A stretch of 42,151 nt of DNA from Prevotellaceae bacterium (GCA_021772015.1 JAETNS010000021.1:1-42151); one strand, 5' to 3'; shown: positions 8,649-17,349, numbered from the stretch's first letter. Numbers and translations: made by a program. Notes: generated from the letters alone by a model not told the origin.

Positions 8649-9364
8649 AAACCACCAACTACATCCCCCCGCTGTATGAATTTCTTTCGGAACTTGGTCG
8701 CCGGCAGGACCGCCAATGGTTCAAGGACAACAAAAGCCTCTACGACGATCTGCGCGGAATGTGGATCGCCGACATCGACAGGCTCATCAACCTGTGCGGT
8801 CAATGGTGGCCGCAGGTGAAAACCCAGACAGGCAAGGAATCTGTGTACCGCATCTACCGCGACACACGCTTCTCGCCTGACAAATCCCCCTTCAAGACCT
8901 ACTTCTCGGCCACAGTATCTCCACGTGGTCGCTCCTCCTCGGCCGCCCACCTGCCGGGCTACTATATCCAGGTCGGCCCCGGGCGCGACGGAGGAGCCAC
9001 CGACGGATACGAGGCAGATGCGAGCGGCCTGTATGGCGGCCTCTGGTGTCCGGAAAGCGCGATACTTAAAAAGCTGCGCAAAGCAATCATCGACAACATC
9101 GACGAGTTCGAGGAGATAATCAACGAGCCACAGCTCAAGCAGCTCTTCCCGGGATGGTACGGACCGCAGCTCAAGACCGTCCCCAAAGGTTACGACCGCG
9201 ACCATCCCCAGGCCGCGTTGCTGCGCCTGAAAGAATATGGCAAATTCAAACCCGAAGGAATTGAATTTTTCAGCGATCCATCCTGGCCGGAGAAAGCCGC
9301 CGGATATTTCCAGGTCTTGTACCCGTTGCTGAATTTCCTCGAATATTCCATAAACGAGGAGTAA
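8645..9364 (+). CDS. DUF2461 (TIGR02453) family protein
   Basis: A soluble 239-residue protein of unknown function. It has the family's early motif (FLSELGRRQDRQWFKDNK), the following VYRIYRDTRFSPDKSPFKTY block (about 63-82) and YYIQVGPGRDGGATDGYEA. No catalytic residues are established for the family as far as I know. Start ATG 8645 overlaps the upstream stop in an ATGA arrangement. An upstream in-frame start (8630) would overlap more and adds only five residues. Confidence 0.85.
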   Translation: MKTTNYIPPLYEFLSELGRRQDRQWFKDNKSLYDDLRGMWIADIDRLINLCGQWWPQVKTQTGKESVYRIYRDTRFSPDKSPFKTYFSATVSPRGRSSSAAHLPGYYIQVGPGRDGGATDGYEADASGLYGGLWCPESAILKKLRKAIIDNIDEFEEIINEPQLKQLFPGWYGPQLKTVPKGYDRDHPQAALLRLKEYGKFKPEGIEFFSDPSWPEKAAGYFQVLYPLLNFLEYSINEE

Positions 9365-9412
9365 GCTGACAAAAACAATCATCTCCGCCGCCCTGAATCT
9401 GTGAAAATTTCG

Positions 9413-9420
9413 TATCTTTG
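9413..9420 (+). promoter_or_regulatory. -7 box before pfkA
   Basis: TATCTTTG matches TAnnTTTG and lies 45 nt before the pfkA start. The -33 side is weak: CTG at 9393-9395 is the nearest candidate, 17 nt away. Confidence 0.4.
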
Positions 9421-9465
9421 CCCCGGAGATTCACTATCTGAAACAACATCAAACACATAAGAGTC

Positions 9466-10446
9466 ATGGCAGAAATCAAATGTATCGGCATACTGACATC
9501 CGGAGGTGACGCGCCGGGAATGAACGCCGCAATCCGAGCCGTCACCCGCGCGGCCATATTCGGCGGATTCAAAGTCAAAGGCATCTACCGTGGATACCGT
9601 GGACTGGTGACCGACGAAATCGTCGAGTTCACCACCGCCAACGTCTCCAACATCATCCAGAGGGGAGGCACAATACTCAAGACCGCCCGATGCAAGGAAT
9701 TCCAGACCCCGGAAGGACGCCAGCTCGCATACGACACACTCAAACGCCACGGCATAGACGCATTGGTTGTAATCGGCGGTGACGGCTCACTGACCGGAGC
9801 ACGCATTTTCGCCAATGAGTTCAATCTCCCCATCATCGGGCTTCCCGGCACCATCGACAACGATCTCTACGGCACTGACACCACCATCGGCTACGATACC
9901 GCCCTGAACACCATCATGGAGTGTGTCGACAAGATCCGCGACACCGCCACCTCCCATGAACGCCTCTTCTTCATCGAGGTCATGGGGCGCGACGCAGGCT
10001 TCCTCGCCCTCAACGGAGCCATCGCCTCCGGAGCAGAAGCCGCCATCATCCCCGAGATATCCACCGAGGCCGACCAACTCGCCGACCTGATATCCAACGG
10101 ATTCCGCAAAAGCAAGAACTCATCGATAGTACTGGTCGCTGAAAGCCCCGTCACCGGCGGCGCGATGGCCATCGCAAAACGAGTCGAGGAGGAATACCCC
10201 CAATATGACGTGCGCGTCTCGATTCTCGGACACCTCCAGCGGGGCGGCTCCCCGACAGCCCACGACCGCATCCTCGCCTCACGCATGGGAGCAGCGGCCA
10301 TAGACGCTTTGCTCGATGACCAGCGCAACGTAATGATCGGCATCAAGAACGACGAGATCGTCTACGTCCCCTTCGTAAAAGCCATCAAGAACGACAAGCC
10401 TATCAACCGCGACCTGCTCAACACCCTGCGCCGTCTCTCCATCTGA
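9466..10446 (+). CDS. pfkA: ATP-dependent 6-phosphofructokinase
   Basis: Phosphorylates fructose 6-phosphate in glycolysis. The 326-residue protein has [13 protein letters not shown] (12-24), GGDGS (104-108) and [12 protein letters not shown] (127-138, with the catalytic Asp in TIDND), and the later [13 protein letters not shown] segment. Gly in the fourth position of GGDGS and PGTIDND rather than PKTIDND are features of ATP- rather than pyrophosphate-dependent enzymes. It stands alone between the DUF2461 gene (102 nt before) and a terminator. Confidence 0.96.
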   Translation: MAEIKCIGILTSGGDAPGMNAAIRAVTRAAIFGGFKVKGIYRGYRGLVTDEIVEFTTANVSNIIQRGGTILKTARCKEFQTPEGRQLAYDTLKRHGIDALVVIGGDGSLTGARIFANEFNLPIIGLPGTIDNDLYGTDTTIGYDTALNTIMECVDKIRDTATSHERLFFIEVMGRDAGFLALNGAIASGAEAAIIPEISTEADQLADLISNGFRKSKNSSIVLVAESPVTGGAMAIAKRVEEEYPQYDVRVSILGHLQRGGSPTAHDRILASRMGAAAIDALLDDQRNVMIGIKNDEIVYVPFVKAIKNDKPINRDLLNTLRRLSI

Positions 10447-10461
10447 CATATACCGAAAGTA

Positions 10462-10478
10462 AGAGGGTGTTTAACAAC
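10462..10478 (+). repeat. Copy 1 of the dispersed 17-nt motif
   Basis: AGAGGGTGTTTAACAAC differs at one base from the motif at 17447 and 42036. It is followed by ACACCC, so GGGTGT...ACACCC can form a short hairpin just after pfkA. Confidence 0.6.
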
Positions 10479-10497
10479 ACACCCCCGATATACAACA

Positions 10498-10540
10498 GGC
10501 CATCCGGATCAAAGCCCTAAGCTGTTCCGGATGGCCTTCT
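10498..10540 (+). terminator. Terminator of pfkA
   Basis: GGCCATCCGGA (10498-10508) and TCCGGATGGCC (10526-10536) form a perfect 11-bp stem with a 17-nt loop, followed by TTCTGTAT. The T-tract is short. The stem resembles the central part of the inverted repeat at 12466-12541. Confidence 0.6.
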
Positions 10541-10565
10541 GTATGATCCGCGTAATCTACGAGAG
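10537..10565 (+). repeat. Degenerate copy of the 29-nt ATCTGCG...GCGAGAG repeat
   Basis: These 29 nt match 12513-12541 at 23 positions, in the same orientation, and end in the shared CGAGAG. As at 12513, a CCATCCGGA-type hairpin lies immediately upstream. With the other copies it brackets tnaA. Confidence 0.6.
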
Positions 10566-10616
10566 CTTTACAGCTGAAAGAGATCCGGCGTGATCAGGAT
10601 TCTCCGATTGAGGTAT

Positions 10617-11996
10617 TCAAGCGTCGGCAGGAGCCAGCTTGACTGTGAAGTGGCGCATCAGCTCGGCCTCCCAGACAATACGCAGACCGCGGGTGATCGA
10701 CTCGCGGCGGTCATAGACATTCTTGAGGGCGACGGCGATGACATCCATGTGGTTGTCGGTGTAGACGCGGCGCGGTATGGCCAGACGCAACAGGTCGAGA
10801 CCACCGAAACGGTTCTCACGGGTCACGGGATCACGGTCGGCAAGGATATAGCCGATCTCGCATCCTCTGATCCCGGCCTCACGGTAAAGCTCCACGGTCA
10901 GTGTCTGCGCCGGGAACTCCTCACGCGGGACATGAGTCAGCACCTTCGACGCGTCGACGAAGATCGCATGACCGCCGGCAGGCCGCTGGTAAGGGATCCC
11001 GAACTCATCGAGGCGTTTGGCCAGATACTCGACCTGATGGATGCGGGTATGCAGATTGTCAAACTCCGTGTTCTCTTCAAGGCCGACGGCGAGCGCGTCC
11101 ATGTCGCGGCCGTTCATTCCTCCGTATGTCAGATAACCTTCAAACGGGATGCAGAAACGCTTCGCGCCCTCATACCAATCCTCATGACGGGTAGCAATGA
11201 AACCGCCCATGTTGACAATGCCGTCTTTCTTGGCCGACATGGTCATAGCGTCGGCAAGGGAGAAGATCTCCTTGACGATCTCCTTGATGGAACGGTCAGC
11301 CTGCCCCTCCTCACGTGTCTTGATGAAATAAGCGTTCTCAGCGAAGCGGGCCGAGTCGAGAACGACACGCTTGCCCCATTTGTCAGCCACGCGGCGGACA
11401 TCGCGCAGATTCTGCAGCGATACAGGCTGGCCACCGGCGGTGTTGTTGGTGATGGTGACTATGATGAACGGTATTTTGTCGTGGTGCTCCTCCAGAGCCT
11501 TCTCCAGTTTGGCGATATCGACATTCCCTTTGAAGGGGACCTCCAGCTGGGTGTCTTTCGCCTCATCGACAGTGCAGTCGAGCGCGAACGCCTTGCGGCT
11601 CTCGATATGCCCCTTGGTGGTGTCGAAATGGGAGTTTCCGGGTACAATGTCACCCTCCTTGACAAGATGGCTGAAAAGCACATTCTCGGCGGCACGGCCC
11701 TGATGGGTGGGTATGAAATAGTCGAACCCCGTAAGGCGGTTGACGACATCTTTCAGGCGGAAGAAAGACCGCGCTCCCGCGTAGCTTTCGTCACCCATCA
11801 TCATCGCGGCCCATTGGCGGTCGCTCATCGCGCCGGTCCCGGAGTCGGTCAGCAGGTCAATGTAGACCTGGTCGGCCCGGAGCTGGAAGACATTGTAATG
11901 CGCATCACGGAGCCACTGCTCGCGCTCCTCGCGCGTGCTCTTGCGGATAGGCTCGACCATCTTGATTTTCCAGGATTCAGCAAAAGGTAATTCCAT
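10617..11996 (-). CDS. tnaA: Tryptophanase (tryptophan indole-lyase)
   Basis: PLP enzyme that splits L-tryptophan into indole, pyruvate and ammonia. Its close relative is tyrosine phenol-lyase, so specificity residues matter. The PLP lysine is K257 in MSAKKD. Position 125 is Asp in HFDTT (tryptophanase type; Thr in the phenol-lyase). Position 381 is Ile in CEIG, where the phenol-lyase has the phenol-binding Arg. H449 in MRHFT matches the tryptophanase C-terminal His. The 459-residue length is normal. No tryptophan permease is adjacent and no TnaC-like leader peptide is evident. The gene is preceded by a promoter at 12084-12114 and leader module B. Confidence 0.93.
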   Translation of the reverse strand: MELPFAESWKIKMVEPIRKSTREEREQWLRDAHYNVFQLRADQVYIDLLTDSGTGAMSDRQWAAMMMGDESYAGARSFFRLKDVVNRLTGFDYFIPTHQGRAAENVLFSHLVKEGDIVPGNSHFDTTKGHIESRKAFALDCTVDEAKDTQLEVPFKGNVDIAKLEKALEEHHDKIPFIIVTITNNTAGGQPVSLQNLRDVRRVADKWGKRVVLDSARFAENAYFIKTREEGQADRSIKEIVKEIFSLADAMTMSAKKDGIVNMGGFIATRHEDWYEGAKRFCIPFEGYLTYGGMNGRDMDALAVGLEENTEFDNLHTRIHQVEYLAKRLDEFGIPYQRPAGGHAIFVDASKVLTHVPREEFPAQTLTVELYREAGIRGCEIGYILADRDPVTRENRFGGLDLLRLAIPRRVYTDNHMDVIAVALKNVYDRRESITRGLRIVWEAELMRHFTVKLAPADA

Positions 11997-12083
11997 GGTT
12001 TTGATCAGTTGAAAAGTGAAGGTATCTTTTGATTTAAGGTATTATAGTTCCATCCGTGATTCCAAGGCGGAATTTTACGGAGC

Positions 12084-12114
12084 GCAAGTTAGTCAAAAAA
12101 TCCGTGGTACGCAA
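12084..12114 (-). promoter_or_regulatory. Probable proximal promoter of tnaA
   Basis: On the minus strand TTG (12114-12112) is followed after exactly 20 nt by TAACTTGC (12091-12084), a near match to TAnnTTTG. It begins five bases past the T-tract of the upstream terminator. The tnaA leader would be about 80 nt. Confidence 0.45.
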
Positions 12115-12118
12115 GAGG

Positions 12119-12151
12119 AAAAAAATAAAAGGTCGTTTCACAACGACCTTT
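12119..12151 (-). terminator. Intrinsic terminator of leader module B
   Basis: On the minus strand AAAGGTCGTT pairs with AACGACCTTT (12151-12142 and 12137-12128), ten perfect pairs closed by a GTGA tetraloop, followed by TATTTTTTT (12127-12119). It is a textbook terminator lying 122 nt upstream of the tnaA start on the same strand. Confidence 0.85.
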
Positions 12152-12193
12152 CTCCTTTAAACCTTTATCTTAATCTAATACTATGAAAAACAC
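12119..12193 (-). ncRNA. Leader module B: candidate small RNA upstream of tnaA
   Basis: Homologous to module A (6629-6692). Both share TTTGCAT at the -7 box, then GTTTTTCAT, then GTATTAGATT and an AAGATAA-like segment, and both end in a hairpin with a GTGA-containing loop and a T-tract. The predicted transcript is about 75 nt. No start codon with an ORF of useful length is present, and there is no Trp codon array, so a TnaC-like peptide is unlikely. It could be a stand-alone RNA or an attenuator for tnaA. Confidence 0.55.
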
Positions 12194-12199
12194 ACAATG

Positions 12200-12234
12200 C
12201 AAAGTTCGTCATTAATTTTGAAACTTGCAAGTTT
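12200..12234 (-). promoter_or_regulatory. Promoter of leader module B with palindromic -33
   Basis: TTG (12230-12228) is followed after 20 nt by GAACTTTG (12207-12200). The -33 element lies inside a perfect 14-nt palindrome, AAACTTGCAAGTTT (12221-12234), which could bind a regulator. Confidence 0.6.
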
Positions 12235-12401
12235 TTTGTGAAATATTTTCTTACTCAATCGGCTTCCGCCATACAGGCGCGCATGATCTTCGCTGATAAT
12301 CAAAAAATTATATCTCAAGCCGAGGATCGGCCAATCACTTATTTAACAATAATTAACTCACGAAAGCCAACATTTTGAATGTTATCCCACGAAGTCTTTT
12401 C

Positions 12402-12636
12402 GATTCCACGGAAAGCGGTACGCTCCGCTCTCCGAGTGTTTTGCCTCACGCAGATCAATAAAAGGCTCTCGCAGATTACACGGATTACACAGATTAGCCA
12501 TCCGGACGGCTTATCTGCGTAATCCGTGTAATCTGCGAGAGTTTTCTTGTTATCTGCGGGAAATCTGCGTAATCTGCGAGAGGTTCCGGCGGGGAGCGGA
12601 GCGAACCGCTTTCCGCAGAATCGTCTCCGTGGAATC
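12402..12636. repeat. Nested inverted-repeat element between tnaA and bioB
   Basis: Outer arms 12402-12434 and 12590-12622 are 33 nt each and match at 29 positions as inverted repeats. Inner arms 12466-12494 and 12513-12541 are 29 nt each with one mismatch, around an 18-nt centre containing CCATCCGGA. A third, direct partial copy of the inner unit lies at 12552-12582. A second GATTCCACGG end (on the minus strand) reaches 12636 and overlaps the bioB stop codon. No ORF is present. It resembles a MITE- or REP-like element; the family is not identified. The remaining gap 12235-12401 shows nothing recognisable. Confidence 0.8.
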
Positions 12637-13603
12637 AGAAATCGTAATCCGCGCTCGACACTAAAGATTTGTCATCAACGACCTTCGAACCTATGGTTGT
12701 CAGCAGGTCGCCGACAATCCCCCCGTTGACCCCGATCTGAAGAGCGCGGAGCTGGGTATCCCGGCCAAGCTTGGCGCGCCCTCCGGCAAACCTTATGAAG
12801 ACACGCGGATGGATGAAACGGAAGATGGCGATCGTGTCAAGTATCTCCTCCTCGGTAAGAGGGGAGGCATTTTCAAGCGGCGTCCCGGCTATCGGACAAA
12901 GCAGGTTGATCGGGATGGAGCATGGCTTCACACGGCGAAGCTCCAAAGCAAGCTCCACCCGTTGGCGGACGGTCTCCCCCATTCCTATTATCCCTCCGCT
13001 GCATACCTCGAAACCTATCTCACGGGCGATCTCTATGGTCTTGATCTTGTCCTCTACCGTATGGGTCGAACACAATGCGGGAAAATACGACGGAGCCGCC
13101 TCAAGATTACAATGGTAACGTCTTACACCCGCGTCATATAGTTTCTGCAGCTCCTCGCGGCCCAACAGCCCCATAGAGGCGCATAGTCCCATACCTCCTT
13201 TCTCCGAAAGTTCCCGGTAATAATCGCAGACCCGGTCAAGGGAGGCTCCTTTCATGGCGCGCCCGCTTGTGACCAATGAAAAACGGCGTATACCCTGCGA
13301 GCGGTTGTAATCGGCCACCCTCATGCATTCCTCCCGGCTTATCAGCGGGTAAATCTCCGCCGATGTCTTGTAATGGGCCGACTGGGCACACCATTTGCAA
13401 TTCTCGGAGCATTTGCCGGAGCGGGCATTGACGATCGAACAGGAATCAAACACCCTCGGACACAAAGCACGCGTTATCTCGCGAGCGCTTTCCCAGAGTT
13501 CTTCATGTTGTGATGGGTCGATGTCACAGAGGCTCATGGCCTCTCCGGCGGTGATTTCCTCTCCGCCAAGCACCTTGTTTTTAAGCGATTTAATATCAAC
13601 CAT
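12635..13603 (-). CDS. bioB: Biotin synthase
   Basis: Radical-SAM enzyme that inserts sulfur into dethiobiotin in the last step of biotin synthesis. The 322-residue protein has the radical-SAM cluster motif CSENCKWC (C65, C69, C72) and the BioB-type sequences VFDSCSIVNARSGKCSENC (split here as SCSIVNARSGKC) and YHCNLEAAPSYF. GIIGMGET and NLLCPIAGTPLE are also family-typical. No other bio gene is in the window. Its 3' end runs into the inverted-repeat element, and it is divergent from the secreted-protein gene at 13757. Confidence 0.95.
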   Translation of the reverse strand: MVDIKSLKNKVLGGEEITAGEAMSLCDIDPSQHEELWESAREITRALCPRVFDSCSIVNARSGKCSENCKWCAQSAHYKTSAEIYPLISREECMRVADYNRSQGIRRFSLVTSGRAMKGASLDRVCDYYRELSEKGGMGLCASMGLLGREELQKLYDAGVRRYHCNLEAAPSYFPALCSTHTVEDKIKTIEIAREIGFEVCSGGIIGMGETVRQRVELALELRRVKPCSIPINLLCPIAGTPLENASPLTEEEILDTIAIFRFIHPRVFIRFAGGRAKLGRDTQLRALQIGVNGGIVGDLLTTIGSKVVDDKSLVSSADYDF

Positions 13604-13625
13604 GATTACAGACTGTATTTCAGCG

Positions 13626-13633
13626 CAAATTTA
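13626..13633 (-). promoter_or_regulatory. -7 box before bioB
   Basis: The minus strand reads TAAATTTG, a TAnnTTTG match 22 nt before the bioB start. No clear -33 TTG is seen at the right distance. Confidence 0.4.
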
Positions 13634-13639
13634 CTAAAT

Positions 13640-13674
13640 TTTGTTTCCTTAACCCGGATTTTTTTGTAATTTTG
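13640..13674 (+). promoter_or_regulatory. Candidate promoter of the secreted-protein gene at 13757
   Basis: TAATTTTG (13667-13674) is a full -7 match. The nearest TTTG (13640-13643) is 23 nt away, slightly longer than usual. It runs back to back with the bioB -7 box. Confidence 0.45.
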
Positions 13675-13756
13675 CGATATCATGTATTCTCACATCGGCT
13701 GTGTGGATTCCCTTTATATAACCGGACTGACTGTTTAACAACCATATTAAGTGCTT

Positions 13757-16700
13757 ATGCTAAAGAAGTTACCCCTCTTGCTGACAGGATTGGCGACTGC
13801 CGGTGTCATAACCGCGATCGGATTCGTCGCAAGCAAAGACAACATGATTGTCCCATCTTCCGCCGAAAAGTCACCCACGGCAGCTCCAATGCTGACCAAG
13901 CTCGGCTCCACCAAGACCATCCCCTTGCGCGCGCCTGAAGGCGGCTACACCGCTCCGGTGACTTTCACACCTACCCAGGAGCAGTTCGCCGAATGCACAA
14001 TCATCGATGTGAACGACGACGGCACCAAGTGGAAACTCGATGACGGATATTTCAAATATACTTACAATTCCTCAAACGCCGCCGATGACTGGTGCATCCT
14101 CCCGGCGATGAACCTTGATGGCGGCACATACAAGATCACTTACACCTACCGCACACGCTCTGACCAGGAGAACTTCAGGATGTGTGTCGGCCAGTCGACC
14201 GATCCCGAATCCATGACAGTGACGGTCATGGAAAAGACCGGCTATTCCAACCAGACCGATGTCACCGAGAGCCGCACAGTGGAGCTCGCCGCCGGAGAAT
14301 GGCATATCGGGCTTTACGCTTTCTCCGAAAAGTATAAGTTCGCCATAATGTTCAAGAATATCTCGATAGAGAAACTTGACATGAGCGCGCCCAAATCTCC
14401 CGCCCTGTCACTGGAGGCCGACGGTCTGGACTGCACTGTTACTGTGACGCTCCCGGCCGAGACCCTCGGCGGGGAGCCACTGACAGCCTCGGCTGTCAGC
14501 GCGACCGTCCTCCTCGATGAGCAGCCCATCAAGAACGGAACCTTCTCCGGCGCTCCCGGCGATTCTCAGGCTTTCACTTTCAATGTGGAAAGCAGCGGCA
14601 ACCATACCATCTCGGCTATCGCGACCGTCGACGGAGTTGAGTCAGAGCCTGCGGCCATTGACCACAAGTTCTCAAAGAAGCAACCCGTCCCCACCCCGAT
14701 GGGATATACTTTCCTTCCCGACAACGATGAGTTCGACTGGTGCACTGTCATCAACTCAAATGACGACAACACAACATGGGCATGGGGTGATACCGGATTC
14801 CCGTATGAAGGCAATGCCGGCGACGGATCTTTCCGTTACATGTATTCCTATTACAATACCGGTGATGACTGGATCATACTACCGGCTTTCGAGGCTGGAG
14901 AAGCAGGAGCCAGGAAACTCACTTTCAATGTGGCCACAAAATACGACAATGAATCCCTGGAAGTATGCATGGCCTATGAACCTACCGTAGAGGCCCTCAG
15001 CCAGAATGTGGTCTGGAAGAAAGAAAACTTCCAGTATCCCGACGGGTTCGAGACGATGGAAGCCATCTTCCCTGTCGAGGAAGGACGTGAATTCTATATC
15101 GCGTTACATGCCATCTCACCGGCAAGTGCTTCATTCCTTTATGTGCAGAACGTATGTGTCAATGAGACCGACGGCTCCGCGCCTCAGGCCGGAAGCCTGT
15201 CTGATCCGACTTTCGACGGTGGGGACGGCACTGTCACCCTGACTTTCCCGACCAAAAACCTCGGTGGCGGCGACATGGACGCATCCACCGCCATATATGC
15301 AGACCTCATGCTTGACGGGGAGCCTTACGGAGAACCGCTCCAAGGCACTGCCGGAGAAAGCAAGCAAATTGAATTCAGCGGTCTTTCTCTTGGAAGCCAT
15401 ACTCTCACAGCCACAACATACGCTTTTGGAGAGAATGATGAGAAAATCGGCAACCAGGCGGCATCAATCTCATTCAAATGCCGTATCTCCTCCTCCTTCT
15501 CCTATCAGGTTCCCCTCGAGCTGCCTCTCAACTCAGAGGTGGTCGACAATTTCCTGATCATCGATGCCAACGAGGACGGCAAGACATGGACAGGCGAGAC
15601 AGGATGGTTCATCTATGAGTACCATGCATCCAACCAGGCTGACGACTGGTTCATATCCCCCGCTGTTGAAATAACAGACATATCCACTCTCTATGAAATA
15701 GGAGTCAGCGCCAAATGTCAGTCAGGCAGCATGCCGGAGACTCTGGAGATATTCATCGGACGCGAACAAAGCGTCGCCGGAATGACCACCCAGGTCGTGG
15801 CTCCAACAGAAGTCACCAATGAGGGCGTTACCTGGAAAGTATTCGATAACACAATAGCCATCAATGAGCCGGGACGCTACTATGTAGGGGTACATTGCCT
15901 ATCAGAGGCCAACAAGTACAACCTCATGGCCAACACTCTGATTTTCAAGGCCAGTGAAGCTACCAACAACAGCCCCGGAGCTGTCACCGACCTTGCCGGC
16001 GACGGACTGGAGACAGGCGAGCTGATGGCCGATGTCACTTTCAGGTTCCCGACCACCAGCATTGGCGGGGAGACCATCGACCCCGAGACCGATCTGACCG
16101 CCACAATCGTCTCCTCGACAGAAACAAAGACTGTTGAAGGGAAACCGGGCCAGGAGGCAACCTTGAGGATCGCCTGCCCCGCAGGAAAGAGCGATGTCAC
16201 CGTCACCGTCTCATCTGAAGCCGGACAAGGCCCGAGAAACACCATCGAGGTCAGCTGCGGACTCGACCGGCCGACCGCCCCGGTGATAACCGCCCTCACC
16301 GTATCCGAGGACAACATGAGCGTCAAGATCGACTACGCGGCCATCACGACAGGGGTGACCGGCGGCCATGTCAACCCCGACGGCATGGACTATTATCTCT
16401 GGGAATGGGACGAAGATGATGAAGACTGGTACCAGATCGATGTCACCGACCAGCTCTCCATGACTTACGAACTTGACTATCCCACCCAACCGCTGACCGC
16501 TCTCACCCTCGGCCTGCAGGCTTACAACGGCCTTAACTCCGGCTCAGCCATGACAGCGTTCTCCGTGGTGCTCGGTGTGCCCCACGCTCTGCCGATGGAG
16601 GAGACCTTCGAGCATGGAGCCCTCCATTACACCCCCGTTACCCTCAGCTCGTCGCTTGAAAGCGACTACGCTCCCGTCTGGGGAATCGTAGACCCGTCAG

Positions 16701-17308
16701 AGATCATCCCCGGCGTGACTTCGGCTGAAGGAGGATATGCCCTTTACGGCCATACATCCTTCAACCTCGGCGACTCATTCATCGGCCTGCCGAAATTCTC
16801 GACCGAAAACGTTGATGACGCTGAAATAGAGATTTCGACCTACCACCATCCCGCATCCTGCGAGCTGACTCTCATGGCCGCCACATACGGAATGGACCGG
16901 TACACTATCCTTGGCAAAGTAGAGATCCCGCAGACCACCGACGGATGGAAGAAATTCAAGTTCCCGCTTGGCGAAAGCCTTTCCAACCGCCCGTGGGTAG
17001 ACGCGCGCCTGCATGTCAACTTCACCGGCGGCAGCTCTTCGATCCCGATGATCGACTCTTATGTCATCCGCTCCGCCTCACAATCAGGTGTCGGCAATGT
17101 GTCAGACCATACTGACGGATCAGTGACCGGCGTGACCGGAGGAATCCTCTTCACAGGCTTCGGGGGCGAGACCGCCCGCGTGTTCTCACCTGCCGGAATG
17201 CAGATAACCGCAGCCGCCATCTCCGGCGACAGCCTCGTTGTCCCCGTCTCTGCCGGAATATACGTGGTAAGCGTTGGCGACAAAGCATTCAAGGTAACAG
17301 TGAAATAA
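13757..17308 (+). CDS. Large secreted modular protein with three adhesin-like beta-sandwich modules and a sorting-like C-terminus
   Basis: A 1183-residue exported protein of unknown function. It has an N-terminal hydrophobic segment (about 5-25). Three related modules follow, marked by an aspartate-rich turn then DDW-(C/I/F)-I-(L/S)-PA: ADDWCILPA near 108, GDDWIILPA near 368, ADDWFISPA near 627. These resemble the cleaved-adhesin/choice-of-anchor J fold. Each is followed by an Ig/Fn3-like stretch with a LGG or IGG motif. A fourth, diverged module begins near 941. The last about 70 residues (GVGNVSDHTD to FKVTVK) look like a type IX secretion sorting domain. I use ATG 13757; GTG 13751 is an alternative. 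Confidence 0.8.
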   Translation: MLKKLPLLLTGLATAGVITAIGFVASKDNMIVPSSAEKSPTAAPMLTKLGSTKTIPLRAPEGGYTAPVTFTPTQEQFAECTIIDVNDDGTKWKLDDGYFKYTYNSSNAADDWCILPAMNLDGGTYKITYTYRTRSDQENFRMCVGQSTDPESMTVTVMEKTGYSNQTDVTESRTVELAAGEWHIGLYAFSEKYKFAIMFKNISIEKLDMSAPKSPALSLEADGLDCTVTVTLPAETLGGEPLTASAVSATVLLDEQPIKNGTFSGAPGDSQAFTFNVESSGNHTISAIATVDGVESEPAAIDHKFSKKQPVPTPMGYTFLPDNDEFDWCTVINSNDDNTTWAWGDTGFPYEGNAGDGSFRYMYSYYNTGDDWIILPAFEAGEAGARKLTFNVATKYDNESLEVCMAYEPTVEALSQNVVWKKENFQYPDGFETMEAIFPVEEGREFYIALHAISPASASFLYVQNVCVNETDGSAPQAGSLSDPTFDGGDGTVTLTFPTKNLGGGDMDASTAIYADLMLDGEPYGEPLQGTAGESKQIEFSGLSLGSHTLTATTYAFGENDEKIGNQAASISFKCRISSSFSYQVPLELPLNSEVVDNFLIIDANEDGKTWTGETGWFIYEYHASNQADDWFISPAVEITDISTLYEIGVSAKCQSGSMPETLEIFIGREQSVAGMTTQVVAPTEVTNEGVTWKVFDNTIAINEPGRYYVGVHCLSEANKYNLMANTLIFKASEATNNSPGAVTDLAGDGLETGELMADVTFRFPTTSIGGETIDPETDLTATIVSSTETKTVEGKPGQEATLRIACPAGKSDVTVTVSSEAGQGPRNTIEVSCGLDRPTAPVITALTVSEDNMSVKIDYAAITTGVTGGHVNPDGMDYYLWEWDEDDEDWYQIDVTDQLSMTYELDYPTQPLTALTLGLQAYNGLNSGSAMTAFSVVLGVPHALPMEETFEHGALHYTPVTLSSSLESDYAPVWGIVDPSEIIPGVTSAEGGYALYGHTSFNLGDSFIGLPKFSTENVDDAEIEISTYHHPASCELTLMAATYGMDRYTILGKVEIPQTTDGWKKFKFPLGESLSNRPWVDARLHVNFTGGSSSIPMIDSYVIRSASQSGVGNVSDHTDGSVTGVTGGILFTGFGGETARVFSPAGMQITAAAISGDSLVVPVSAGIYVVSVGDKAFKVTVK

Positions 17309-17349
17309 TCCCGACGGCTTCCTGACCGGGAAGTCCACGACCCTCACAA

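Noticed and set aside
10617-11996. Tyrosine phenol-lyase as identity of the lyase
   Set aside because: Asp125, Ile381 and His449 match tryptophanase; the phenol-lyase has Thr and Arg at the first two positions.
11997-12118. TnaC-like leader peptide before tnaA
   Set aside because: The only short frame (ATG GAA CTA stop near 12045) has no Trp codon and three codons.
12183-12215. Ten-codon plus-strand ORF (MKNTQCKVRH) at leader module B
   Set aside because: It lies on the strand opposite the promoter and terminator of the module and is not kept in module A.
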